The translations under genes and the position numbers were made by a program. The notes below the pieces were generated by a model. It was not told the DNA's origin. It did not search any database and saw nothing but the letters and a program-made list of their open reading frames with translations. Below, in pieces: positions 26,675 through 34,772 of a stretch of 64,000 nucleotides of DNA (the first letter of the stretch is position 1; every line of letters begins with the position of its first letter). The stretch covers positions 1 through 64,000 of the forward strand of contig NZ_JAUCMW010000026.1 in the NCBI RefSeq assembly GCF_030372765.1, written 5' to 3'. Source of the stretch: Labilibaculum sp. K2S (GTDB lineage: Bacteria; Bacteroidota; Bacteroidia; Bacteroidales; Marinifilaceae).

Positions 26675-27637
26675 ATGAATCTAAGCAATTTTAAACATAT
26701 TATTCTGATTGTTAGTTTCCTTTGCACTGTTTCTCTTGGTTTCGGGCAGGAAACAAATGAAAAAAATCAATCTGGTAACGACAAAAACCAAAAATGCCTG
26801 AAATGTCATGGAAATCACACATTCAAATATATGAATGAAGATTTTGGCCTTGAGATAAAAGAGGCAATGTGTAACAATAGATTTATTGACACAATCGCTT
26901 TTGCTCAATCGAACCATGGAATGTTCAAGTGCACTGACTGCCATTCACCGGAATATGAATCATTTCCTCATGCTGGAAATTTACGAATGGGACTTATGTA
27001 TGCATGTAATGATTGCCATGGTGGTGATCCGGAGTATGCTAAATTTCATTTTGATGAGATTGAAGAAGCGTTTTATGAGAGTATGCATTACAATCGGGCA
27101 CCTGATGCCTTCAACTGCTGGAGCTGCCATAATCCACATTCCTACAAAACACAGGCAAGTAAGGGTGGTAAAATTTCAGAAACAGTTACTTACGACAATA
27201 ATATTTGTTTAAAATGTCATGCTGATATAAGTCAATTTGAATTACTTACTGAAAGGGAAAACATCAATATTCTTAAAACACACGACTGGCTACCAAACCA
27301 AGAACTTCATTTTAAAAATGTTAGATGCATTGAGTGTCACACACAACTAAATGATAGCCTGCTGATAAGCCACGTTGTTATGCCAAAAGAAAATGCTATT
27401 CGTGAATGTACTAAATGTCATTCCGAAAACTCGCGCTTAATGGCCAGTCTGTATAAGTACAAAAGTATGGAATCCCGAAAAAGCAATGGTTTCATTAACG
27501 CGGTAATTATAAATGAATCGTACGTTATAGGTGCGAACCGTAATAAGTATTTGAATATATTAAGTGTAATTATTTTTGGATTGGTGCTATCTGGAATTTT
27601 CATTCACACCCTTTTCAGAATCTTTAAACGTAAATAG
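26675..27637 (+). CDS. Seven-heme c-type cytochrome with C-terminal membrane anchor
   Basis: The 320-residue protein has a signal peptide (IILIVSFLCTVSLGFG), then seven CxxCH sites: CLKCH, CTDCH, CNDCH, CWSCH, CLKCH, CIECH and CTKCH. A C-terminal helix (residues about 292-312, LNILSVIIFGLVLSGIFIHTLF) is flanked by basic residues, so the heme part faces the periplasm and is held in the inner membrane. It should accept electrons from the cytochrome b encoded two bases downstream. Seven sites is an uncommon number; distal His ligands are plentiful (NHTF, SNHGM, HYNRAP). Confidence 0.92.
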   Translation: MNLSNFKHIILIVSFLCTVSLGFGQETNEKNQSGNDKNQKCLKCHGNHTFKYMNEDFGLEIKEAMCNNRFIDTIAFAQSNHGMFKCTDCHSPEYESFPHAGNLRMGLMYACNDCHGGDPEYAKFHFDEIEEAFYESMHYNRAPDAFNCWSCHNPHSYKTQASKGGKISETVTYDNNICLKCHADISQFELLTERENINILKTHDWLPNQELHFKNVRCIECHTQLNDSLLISHVVMPKENAIRECTKCHSENSRLMASLYKYKSMESRKSNGFINAVIINESYVIGANRNKYLNILSVIIFGLVLSGIFIHTLFRIFKRK

Positions 27638-27638
27638 T

Positions 27639-28253
27639 ATGGCTAGCGAAAAACTTTATTTATATCCAATTTGGATTCGTATTTGGCACTGGATGAATGC
27701 AATACTTTTTATTACCCTTTTGGTTACAGGGGTCAGTATGCAATATTCAAATCCTGAGAATCCCCTATTAATTTCCTTTGAACGATCTGTTGAGCTTCAT
27801 AACCTTTGTGGCATACTCATAAGTCTGAATTACCTTCTTTTTATTATTGGGAATTTGCTTACATCAAACGGAAAACAGTATAAAATGAAAACCAAAGGCT
27901 TATTGACCAGAATCTTCAACCAATCGGTATACTATCTTTTCGGAATGTTTAAAAAACAGGATGCACCCTATCCAATATCGGCTGAAAATAAATTTAATCC
28001 AATGCAACGTTTTATATACTCTACCGCTATGTATGTTGGATTTCCTATTATTATTGCCAGTGGCACAGCTATGCTATTTCCTGAAATCATTATTCCTCAA
28101 ATATTTGGATTCAGCGGTTTATTAATTACGGCGATAGTACATGTGATTATTGGTTTTATTTTATCCCTTTTCTTGTTCATCCATTTGTATGTTTGTACAA
28201 TAGGAAGCTCTATTAGCAGTAATTTTAAAAGCATGATAACAGGTTGGCATTAA
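27639..28253 (+). CDS. Cytochrome b-type quinol-oxidising membrane subunit
   Basis: The 204-residue protein has four membrane spans and histidines suitable for two b hemes: RIWHWMNAILF in span 1, ELHNLCGILI in span 2, and AIVHVIIGF plus LFIHLYV in span 4. This is the pattern of the NiFe-hydrogenase/formate dehydrogenase cytochrome b family (cytochrome b561 N-terminal type). It would move electrons between menaquinone and the seven-heme protein. The ATG at 27639 follows the previous stop by one base; the earlier in-frame ATG at 27576 would overlap the seven-heme gene by 60 bases. Confidence 0.9.
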   Translation: MASEKLYLYPIWIRIWHWMNAILFITLLVTGVSMQYSNPENPLLISFERSVELHNLCGILISLNYLLFIIGNLLTSNGKQYKMKTKGLLTRIFNQSVYYLFGMFKKQDAPYPISAENKFNPMQRFIYSTAMYVGFPIIIASGTAMLFPEIIIPQIFGFSGLLITAIVHVIIGFILSLFLFIHLYVCTIGSSISSNFKSMITGWH

Positions 28254-28272
28254 CAACTCTATCTTAAATAAC

Positions 28273-28299
28273 AAACCGGATCCATTGGATTCGGTTTTT
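28273..28299 (+). terminator. Terminator of the cytochrome cluster
   Basis: AAACCGGATCC pairs with GGATTCGGTTT (one G-U pair) and is followed by T-rich sequence 20 bases after the cytochrome b stop. Confidence 0.7.
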
Positions 28300-28318
28300 A
28301 TTTTGTCGAAAATATAAA

Positions 28319-28348
28319 TTTGAAATCAATAAATGATTACTATTTTTG
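28319..28348 (+). promoter_or_regulatory. Promoter of the metal-handling cluster
   Basis: TTTG (28319-28322), an 18-base spacer, and TATTTTTG (28341-28348) match both Bacteroidota promoter elements exactly. The leader to 28456 would be about 100 bases. Confidence 0.65.
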
Positions 28349-28455
28349 TTTATAGATTTAAAACCAACAAAAAAAATAGAAATCACGCTTCACCCTATTT
28401 CGAATAACGATTGTCTTACGAATAGCAAATCACAAATAAAGCTGTCTTTTAAAAG

Positions 28456-28893
28456 ATGAAACAACCAATAAAAAATATCATATCAATTGTTCTGCTGGTA
28501 TTCTATCTGGCAGGATTTTGTGGTATTCATCTTTTAAAGCATAGTTGTTCTTCTTGTGATCATTCAGAGGTGCAAGTATTGATTAATTCAGATACAGAAT
28601 GTTCTAACTGTCCCTGTGAAACAAATCATCATTCGGATGAAAATCATTCATATGATCAAGCCAATAACCTTTGTTGTGATTTTGATTTAGTATATCTTAA
28701 AACTAACCCAAGATCAATTATCAATAAAACGAATAAAGCACCAAATGCCTCAAAATTGGTTCTTCTTATATCTTATGCAGTAAGCATCGAAATTCTTTTC
28801 ACTCCAGAACCACATGCTGAGGAATTTAAAGACTATAATTCCAACCAGAAAAGACGCATCAAACCTGATGTATTGTGCTGTTTCAACTGTTGA
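28456..28893 (+). CDS. Cys/His-rich membrane-anchored protein of the HYC_CC_PP type
   Basis: The 145-residue protein has an N-terminal membrane helix (IIIS-like IISIVLLVFYLAGFCGIHLL) and a cysteine/histidine-rich stretch: HSCSSCDHS, CSNCPCETNHHSDENH and CCDFD. It ends with CCFNC after a second, weaker hydrophobic segment. This layout fits the small HYC_CC_PP proteins found before TonB receptors in Bacteroidota and suggests metal binding in the periplasm. It precedes a TonB receptor and an HMA-domain protein, so a copper or other soft-metal role is likely. The family match is by pattern. Confidence 0.65.
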   Translation: MKQPIKNIISIVLLVFYLAGFCGIHLLKHSCSSCDHSEVQVLINSDTECSNCPCETNHHSDENHSYDQANNLCCDFDLVYLKTNPRSIINKTNKAPNASKLVLLISYAVSIEILFTPEPHAEEFKDYNSNQKRRIKPDVLCCFNC

Positions 28894-28996
28894 TACCTCC
28901 TATTCATTTATCAGATTAATTCCACGATTTCTTTTCAATAAAGAAGTCATGTAGGATTTTTATTTACATCAAAAACACTTTGTATTAAATTTTCAA

Positions 28997-29035
28997 TTAG
29001 ATAGGTCGTCGTTTATAATGACCTCACTGATCTAA
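28997..29035. repeat. Interrupted inverted repeat in front of the TonB receptor gene
   Basis: TTAGAT-AGGTC (28997-29007) and GACCT-cactg-ATCTAA (29020-29035) pair in two blocks. It lies 20 bases before the receptor start. An operator or a leader hairpin is possible. Confidence 0.4.
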
Positions 29036-29054
29036 TGTGCTTAGCTATTTACGT

Positions 29055-31274
29055 ATGAAAATTAGAATTATTTCAATAATCCTTTCTATACTTCCAATCA
29101 TTTCTTTTGCAGAGGATATCAAAGGGAAAATAATTGAAAAACCTGCTTCGGGGAAAACTATTCCTCTGGCGGGAGCTTCAATATTTTGGAAAAACACAAC
29201 AATTGGAACTGCCGCAAATACCAATGGCGATTTCACCTTGAATTTAACCAACAAATCTGATATTTTGGTTGTCCAATTTGTTGGTTATGAAACAAAAGAA
29301 ATAACCATTAAACAAATCAATAAAGCGGAGTTAGTGGTTGAACTTATTCCAAACATTTCTTTAAACGAAGTTATTATTTCGAAACGTAAATTGGGGACCA
29401 TTTTAGATCGAAATAACCCAATACAATCGCAAAACATTACGGGTGCAGAACTTTGTAAAGCTGCCTGTTGCAACCTTTCCGAGAGTTTTGAAACAAATGC
29501 CTCAGTAGATGTATCTTATGCTGATGCTGCAACAGGTGCCAAATCAATTAAACTTCTTGGTTTAACAGGTAAATACATCGAAATGATGATGGAGAAAAAT
29601 CCAAGTTTCAAAGGATTAGCATCTGTTTATGGTATGGAATATGTTCCAGGTCCTTGGATGGAATCCATACAGGTTTCTAAAGGCGTAGGATCTGTTATAA
29701 ATGGATACGAATCAATTACAGGCCAAATCAATATTGAGTATCAGAAACCTCAACAATCACCAAAATTTTATCTAAACACTTATGCAAATAACATGGGAAT
29801 GGCTGAGGTTAATGCAATTACTTCCGTGAAGTTTTCTCCAAAATTATCAACTTCTATCCTGGCTCACATTCAAGATAACGATCGAGAAATAGATAAAAAC
29901 AAGGATAACTTTTTAGATGATCCGATGGTAACACAATACAATTTTGTGAACCGCTGGAATTGGGATGTCAGTGAAAATTTCAAAACCCAATTTGGTGTTA
30001 AATTCATTGACGAACAACGAATTGGTGGTCAAAAAGGCTATGAAACAAATCAACCGAATGATATCAACAACAAATACCGTATCAATATTGATACACGCAG
30101 ATATGAAGCATTTGCAAAAATTGGTTACTTATTTCCTAATGATGACAATAAAAGCCTTGCATTAATCACAAACTTTTCCTCTCACAAGCAAAATTCTTTT
30201 TATGGATTAAGAACTTACGATGCGGATCAGAAATATTTCTATGCCAATTTGTTGTTCCAATCATATATCGGAAATTTAAAATACAAATATACTGCTGGCT
30301 TATCGTATATATACGATGACTTTAAAGATTATTTATCGGGAGATAATTTAGGAACCAACCGCACAGAGAAAGTTGCAGGTGCATATATAGAATACACATG
30401 GCTTCCTAATGAAAAAATCACCTTACAAACAGGATTACGATACGATGATAACAATATTTTTGGTGGTTTTGCAACTCCACGCGTACATTTCAGATATCTA
30501 TTTGCACCAAAAACAACAATTCGATTAACTGGTGGTAGTGGCCGTAGAACCTCTAACCCTATTGCTGAAAATAGCTTTTTACTAGCTTCAAACAGATCAT
30601 TTGAAATTTCGGACAATTTAAAACAAGAAAAAGCATGGAACTTTGGATTGAGCTTAACTCAGTATTTCAATCTATTTGGAAAAGGATTCACTGCTTCCGC
30701 TGATTTTTATAGAACAACATTTGACAATCAGGTAATAGTTGATCTGGATAACAGCGTGAATTCAGTGAAGTTTTACAACCTGGATGGAAGATCGTGGGCA
30801 AACAACTATCAAGTAGAATTAAAATTTGAGATCGTAGAACGTTTTGATGTAACCACTGCCATTCGCTTTTCGGATGTTAAGGCAGATATCAATAATGAAT
30901 TCAGAAAAGTTCCATACGTAAATCGTTACAAAGGTTTGATCAATTTATCATACGCAACCAACTTTAATAAATGGCAATTTGATTTCTCAACTCAGTTTAA
31001 TGGTGATATGAGAATTCCATCGACTCAAGAAAACCCGGATAATTTTCAAAGAAGAGCAAAATCTCCATCTTATGCATTAGTAAATGCTCAAATAACAAAA
31101 CGTTTTCGCATTTGGGAATTATATTTTGGAGCTGAAAATTTGGGCAATTACACTCAAAAGAATCCAATTATCGAAGCTGAAAATCCTTTTAAGGAACACT
31201 TTGATGCTTCAATGATTTGGGGACCAATACAAGAGCGAAAAATTTATTTAGGTGTTCGCTTAACAATTGAATAA
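29055..31274 (+). CDS. TonB-dependent receptor, probable heavy-metal uptake
   Basis: The 739-residue protein has a signal peptide (IISIILSILPIISFAE), a carboxypeptidase-regulatory-like domain (residues about 21-105, GKIIEKP...FVGYETKEI), a plug domain and a 22-stranded barrel ending in KIYLGVRLTIE. In the plug an unusual cysteine cluster, LCKAACCNLSESFETN (Cys134, 138, 139), suggests contact with a soft metal. It would import a metal or metal chelate through the outer membrane using TonB energy. It is flanked by a Cys/His-rich protein and an HMA protein, which supports the metal assignment. Copper is the best guess. Start at the second ATG gives a proper signal peptide. Confidence 0.88.
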   Translation: MKIRIISIILSILPIISFAEDIKGKIIEKPASGKTIPLAGASIFWKNTTIGTAANTNGDFTLNLTNKSDILVVQFVGYETKEITIKQINKAELVVELIPNISLNEVIISKRKLGTILDRNNPIQSQNITGAELCKAACCNLSESFETNASVDVSYADAATGAKSIKLLGLTGKYIEMMMEKNPSFKGLASVYGMEYVPGPWMESIQVSKGVGSVINGYESITGQINIEYQKPQQSPKFYLNTYANNMGMAEVNAITSVKFSPKLSTSILAHIQDNDREIDKNKDNFLDDPMVTQYNFVNRWNWDVSENFKTQFGVKFIDEQRIGGQKGYETNQPNDINNKYRINIDTRRYEAFAKIGYLFPNDDNKSLALITNFSSHKQNSFYGLRTYDADQKYFYANLLFQSYIGNLKYKYTAGLSYIYDDFKDYLSGDNLGTNRTEKVAGAYIEYTWLPNEKITLQTGLRYDDNNIFGGFATPRVHFRYLFAPKTTIRLTGGSGRRTSNPIAENSFLLASNRSFEISDNLKQEKAWNFGLSLTQYFNLFGKGFTASADFYRTTFDNQVIVDLDNSVNSVKFYNLDGRSWANNYQVELKFEIVERFDVTTAIRFSDVKADINNEFRKVPYVNRYKGLINLSYATNFNKWQFDFSTQFNGDMRIPSTQENPDNFQRRAKSPSYALVNAQITKRFRIWELYFGAENLGNYTQKNPIIEAENPFKEHFDASMIWGPIQERKIYLGVRLTIE

Positions 31275-31295
31275 CAAATAATTAAAACAAATATC

Positions 31296-31610
31296 ATGAA
31301 AAACCTATTACAGATTTTAAAAAGAACAATTGTAGCTCTTAGTTTCCTATTAATCACCTCTACTGTTTTTGCAGGCAACCAAAAAGAGAAGAAAGTTGAC
31401 ACCGTTATATTCAAGGTAGAAATGGATTGTGTGGGATGCACCAGCAAAATTGAAAAAAATATTCCTTTCGAAAAAGGCGTTAAAGATTTGAAAGTTGATT
31501 TCAAAAAACAACAGGTAAGTATTACTTTCAAAACTAAAGTAACCAGCAAAGAAAAATTAAAAAAGGCTGTCGAAAAATTAGAATTTAAAGTACAAGAACT
31601 AAAGGAATAA
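31296..31610 (+). CDS. Exported heavy-metal-associated (HMA) domain protein
   Basis: The 104-residue protein has a signal peptide (TIVALSFLLITSTVFA) followed by a single HMA fold (residues about 30-104): the metal loop MDCVGCTSKIE with the CxxC pair, then KGVKDLKVDFKKQQVSITF and a closing strand. Such domains bind Cu(I) or similar ions. It starts 21 bases after the TonB receptor stop and should act as the periplasmic carrier for the imported ion. A clear terminator follows. Confidence 0.9.
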   Translation: MKNLLQILKRTIVALSFLLITSTVFAGNQKEKKVDTVIFKVEMDCVGCTSKIEKNIPFEKGVKDLKVDFKKQQVSITFKTKVTSKEKLKKAVEKLEFKVQELKE

Positions 31611-31639
31611 TGACTTTACATTTGAATTTCACTATTTTT

Positions 31640-31668
31640 AAAACCGAGAAATTTCTCGGTTTTTTTTA
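31640..31668 (+). terminator. Terminator of the metal-handling operon
   Basis: AAAACCGAGAAA pairs perfectly with TTTCTCGGTTTT, followed by a T-run, 30 bases after the HMA gene. Confidence 0.88.
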
Positions 31669-31760
31669 TTCTCACTTCAAGATGCTTCTCTCTATTCTTT
31701 AATTCACACCCTAAGCTTGCTTGTTTAGGAGTGGCTATCTCAAATTTGCAAATAATTTAA

Positions 31761-31976
31761 ATAGATCGCGAAAGCGCCCACGAAATATTGATGAAGCGAA
31801 TTGAACAATGCTGGGAAAAGAGAAAGAAGATAAAGAAGAAACAGCCAGACGTAAGGCGACTCCAAGAACCAAGAGAGGAGAGAAAAATTAGTTTGAAAAA
31901 AATCATGACCAGTTCTATTGGTACAACCATTATTCGTGAATTAACCAGAGGAATTTTAGGCGTTTTTGGTATTTAG
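31761..31976 (+). pseudogene. Remnant of a HerA-like (DUF853/YjgR) ATPase C-terminus
   Basis: Reading from 31761 gives IDRESAHEILMKRIEQ and, at the end, TSSIGTTIIRELTRGILGVF, which match the C-terminal DRESAxExL and SIGxxIxRxLxRGILG features of the DUF853 HerA-like helicases (about 500 residues). Between them the sensible reading (LGKEKEDKEETARRKATPRT) lies one frame over, so two compensating frameshifts are needed. An in-frame stop directly precedes 31761, and no Walker motifs are upstream. I therefore read it as a decayed fragment, not a 62-residue gene. Confidence 0.6.
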
Positions 31977-32072
31977 ACCAGCACAAGAAGAAGTTCTGCC
32001 AGAACAATAAGCAGAGAGAAGAGTAAAATATAGTAAGGAAGTTTATCGAAGCTCTTATCTTCAATATTGCAA

Positions 32073-32113
32073 AAAAGAAGTTGCTCAATCTTATCAGATG
32101 AGCAACTTCTTTT
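32073..32113 (-). terminator. Terminator of the six-heme lipoprotein gene
   Basis: A perfect 15-bp stem, AAAAGAAGTTGCTCA with TGAGCAACTTCTTTT, encloses an 11-base loop. It lies 22 bases after the minus-strand stop. Confidence 0.85.
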
Positions 32114-32134
32114 ATTAGTTATATTGTAAGTAAA

Positions 32135-33244
32135 TTAACTCCCTGGAGTAGGCTCAGCTTCTAAAGCTTCAATTGAATTTTGTAATAAAGCTTTCACATA
32201 TTTTGGATTGTGTACTCCTAAACTACGATCTTCTTCTAATCCAGCCCAGTTAAAGAATGCACGTGCCTGAACCATAGGATAAGTTCCTACTACTGGAACG
32301 TATTCTCCTGGAAGTGCAACTAATTCAATAAGACCTGTCTCTTCATTTAACTCATAAACAGACTCTTGAGCAAACTCAACAACACCTAAACGAACTAATT
32401 CATCTCTTAGAGTTTCAAGTTGGCCTTCAACAATTGATCGTACTCCTCCATAATTGAAATCTGTCTCTGTAACACCATGACATGTATTACATGCTAAAAG
32501 AGAAGGATTATATGTATGCCCTCCTTGATCTTTTTCATTATCAAATTCTGCCATATGACAACCAGTACAAGAAGCCTGAGCTAAATGAGTAGCAGAACCA
32601 GCTATAGGATAAGCAACAGAACCTTCAATTTCAGCAAAACCAACACCTGCAACAACATTAGCCTGTGCTCCGTGGTGAGGTCCGTAATGAGTACTGGTAA
32701 TTTTGTATGTATCACCCGGTTTGTCAATAATAGGCTCAGCTCTTCTTGATTGATGACAATTCGCGCATAAATTTGAGTTTCCTCCTAAATCCATTGTTAT
32801 TGCAGGATCGAATATTGGGTGTACAGGATCTTTTAGCCTTAAAGCATAATCTGTTGCTTCAAATGATTCATGTAACCCATGACAGGTAGCACATTCCCAT
32901 GCAGTTGGGTTTGTAATAGCTCCTGCAACAGTACCGGTATTGGCATACTGCACAAAACCCTGATGCGAATGACAGCGTGCACAGGAAGCATTTCCTCCGG
33001 CATAATCAACTGCATTGATACCACTGCTATGAACAGACATAGCAAATTGTGATTCAATAGTTGCTCTGGTATCTCCAGAGTGGCAATCTAAGCAGGTTGA
33101 ATTTCCATCGGTTCCATCAATTCCATTTGTGCCATCAGCACCTGCTGGTCCCATAGGTCCTTCTTTTGTACAACCAGCTATTGACAGAGAAATTGCAAAA
33201 ACTCCAATTCCTACAAATTGAAAAAATGAGCGAGTTTTCTTCAT
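32135..33244 (-). CDS. Six-heme c-type cytochrome lipoprotein with collagen-like linker
   Basis: The 369-residue protein has a lipoprotein signal (lipid Cys25 in LSIAGC), directly followed by six Gly-X-Y triplets (residues 29-47) of collagen type. Six heme sites come next: CLDCH, CARCH, CATCH, CANCH, CTGCH and CNTCH. The C-terminal 110 residues carry no heme. The layout suggests an outer-membrane, possibly surface-exposed, multiheme cytochrome held away from the membrane by a stalk. The ATG at 33244 is chosen because it starts the signal peptide. It is a single gene. Confidence 0.88.
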   Translation of the reverse strand: MKKTRSFFQFVGIGVFAISLSIAGCTKEGPMGPAGADGTNGIDGTDGNSTCLDCHSGDTRATIESQFAMSVHSSGINAVDYAGGNASCARCHSHQGFVQYANTGTVAGAITNPTAWECATCHGLHESFEATDYALRLKDPVHPIFDPAITMDLGGNSNLCANCHQSRRAEPIIDKPGDTYKITSTHYGPHHGAQANVVAGVGFAEIEGSVAYPIAGSATHLAQASCTGCHMAEFDNEKDQGGHTYNPSLLACNTCHGVTETDFNYGGVRSIVEGQLETLRDELVRLGVVEFAQESVYELNEETGLIELVALPGEYVPVVGTYPMVQARAFFNWAGLEEDRSLGVHNPKYVKALLQNSIEALEAEPTPGS

Positions 33245-33589
33245 AATAAAAAATATAAGATTAAATTTAGTAGTTCCATTTTTGACACAAAGAGTACACT
33301 CTTTATACTTTTTAAATATATATGAATGCAAATGCCTTATCAATAAATGGCTGGCGAGATTTATAAACTACAGGAAAGAGGTTTGTTTTGTTTAAAAAAC
33401 GAGGAATTTGGTTTTTAAATCGACATTTATCATTCAAAGGACGATTTTTATCGAACATACTTACAAAACATTGTGTATCAGTGATATATCAGCAATAAAC
33501 TGAACAAAAACAAGGAATTCGTTTTGTTTCAGGCATAAAAAAATCAGCCGAAGCTGATTCTTATTGATAATAAATTAAAATAAGTTCTT
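33245..33589. other. Intergenic region, 345 bases
   Basis: It contains a near-perfect palindrome AAAGAGT-AC-ACTCTTT (33289-33304), 45 bases upstream of the six-heme gene, and the buk terminator. I see nothing else. Confidence 0.5.
33534..33560 (-). terminator. Terminator of buk
   Basis: AATCAGC-CGAA-GCTGATT with a T-run on the minus strand, 30 bases after the buk stop. Confidence 0.85.
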
Positions 33590-34666
33590 CTAGTAATCTA
33601 ATATTTCTGTCTCATTTCTCAAAATCATTCTACCATAATCACTAAGAGCACTTAGTACTTCTGCTCCAGGGTAGATAGTAACAGAGGCAATTTTTTCAAC
33701 TCTTCCTCTTATTTCTTTCACCAATGTTTCATCTTTAGCCAAACCACCGGTAATAATTATAGCATCAACAGCTTCACCTCCAAATACAGGATACATTGAA
33801 CCTATTGATTTAGCCACTTGATAAGCCATTGCCGATAATACCTCTTTAGCTTTAGAATCACCTGCATCTCTCATTTTACAAACATCAAATCCACTATAAG
33901 TTTTAAAATAAGCATACAAACCACCTTCACCTGTCTGCATTTTCATCATCTCTTCCTGAGTGTATTTTCCTGAAAAACACATTTGAATCATTTCACCCAT
34001 AGGCAAACTTCCACTTCTAATCGGTGAAAACGGACCATCACCATCGTATGCCTGATTTGAATCTACTACTCTCCCCTTTTTATGAGCTCCAATGCTGATA
34101 CCTCCCCCTAAGTGAGCAATAATCAGATTCAATTCTTCATATTTCTTATAAATACTCTGAGCATATCTTCTTGCACTTGTTTTCTGATCTAAAGCATGAA
34201 AAATAGAACGTTTTTTAAACTCAGGGCGACCTGTTATTCTTGCTATATCTTCTAATTCATCAACCACAACAGGATCGGCAACAAAAGCTTCTGCACCATC
34301 AATTTGTTCCGAAATAGTATAGGCGAGTAATCCGCTAAGGTTCACAACGTCATTGCCGAACTCACAATTCGAAAGGTCTTTAATCATTGCCTCATTAACG
34401 CGGTAAACGCCCGATTTTACTGGCTTGATAAGTCCTCCTCTGCCAATAATAATTTTTATTTCATCAATAGAAATATCATTGGCCTTTAACTCATCCATAA
34501 TCACCTTTGCCCGGTATTTTGTTTGATCGCAAAAGCATTTAAAATCACCGATCTCCTCTGGCTTATGGTTAATTTTCTTTAAAAAAACCGGAGAATTCAT
34601 CCGATAAACAGCTATTCGTGTAAATTGCATTCGCGGATTTAAGGCAAGTATCAGTTCTCTACTCAT
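33590..34666 (-). CDS. buk: Butyrate kinase (branched-chain fatty-acid kinase)
   Basis: The 358-residue protein is an ASKHA-fold acetate/butyrate kinase homologue. Signatures are LALNPRMQFTRIAVY, IIGRGGLIKPVKSGVYRVN, NLIIAHLGGGISIGAHKKGRVVD-type core (AHLGGGISIG) and GEAVDAIIITGGLA. It converts butyryl- or isobutyryl-phosphate plus ADP to the acid plus ATP. I start it at 34666, giving the usual length of about 356. No phosphotransbutyrylase gene is in the window. It lies at the downstream end of the catabolic block, 106 bases after the acyl-CoA dehydrogenase gene. Confidence 0.9.
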   Translation of the reverse strand: MSRELILALNPRMQFTRIAVYRMNSPVFLKKINHKPEEIGDFKCFCDQTKYRAKVIMDELKANDISIDEIKIIIGRGGLIKPVKSGVYRVNEAMIKDLSNCEFGNDVVNLSGLLAYTISEQIDGAEAFVADPVVVDELEDIARITGRPEFKKRSIFHALDQKTSARRYAQSIYKKYEELNLIIAHLGGGISIGAHKKGRVVDSNQAYDGDGPFSPIRSGSLPMGEMIQMCFSGKYTQEEMMKMQTGEGGLYAYFKTYSGFDVCKMRDAGDSKAKEVLSAMAYQVAKSIGSMYPVFGGEAVDAIIITGGLAKDETLVKEIRGRVEKIASVTIYPGAEVLSALSDYGRMILRNETEILDY

Positions 34667-34702
34667 AGTGTTAATATTAGTGTTGTTATATGATTTAAAG
34701 TT

Positions 34703-34718
34703 GGAGACAACAGTCTCT
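34703..34718 (-). terminator. Weak hairpin between acyl-CoA dehydrogenase and buk
   Basis: GAGAC-AACA-GTCTC forms a short stem before AACTTT on the minus strand. It may attenuate transcription into buk. Confidence 0.35.
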
Positions 34719-34772
34719 GACAATTCGTCTTTTGTTTTAGTTTATTTTACATGCATTCCATTGTAATACATC

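Noticed and set aside
31788..31976. A 62-codon gene
   Set aside because: It begins with TTG inside a run that already matches a HerA-like C-terminus, and the middle part is out of frame; a gene remnant fits better.
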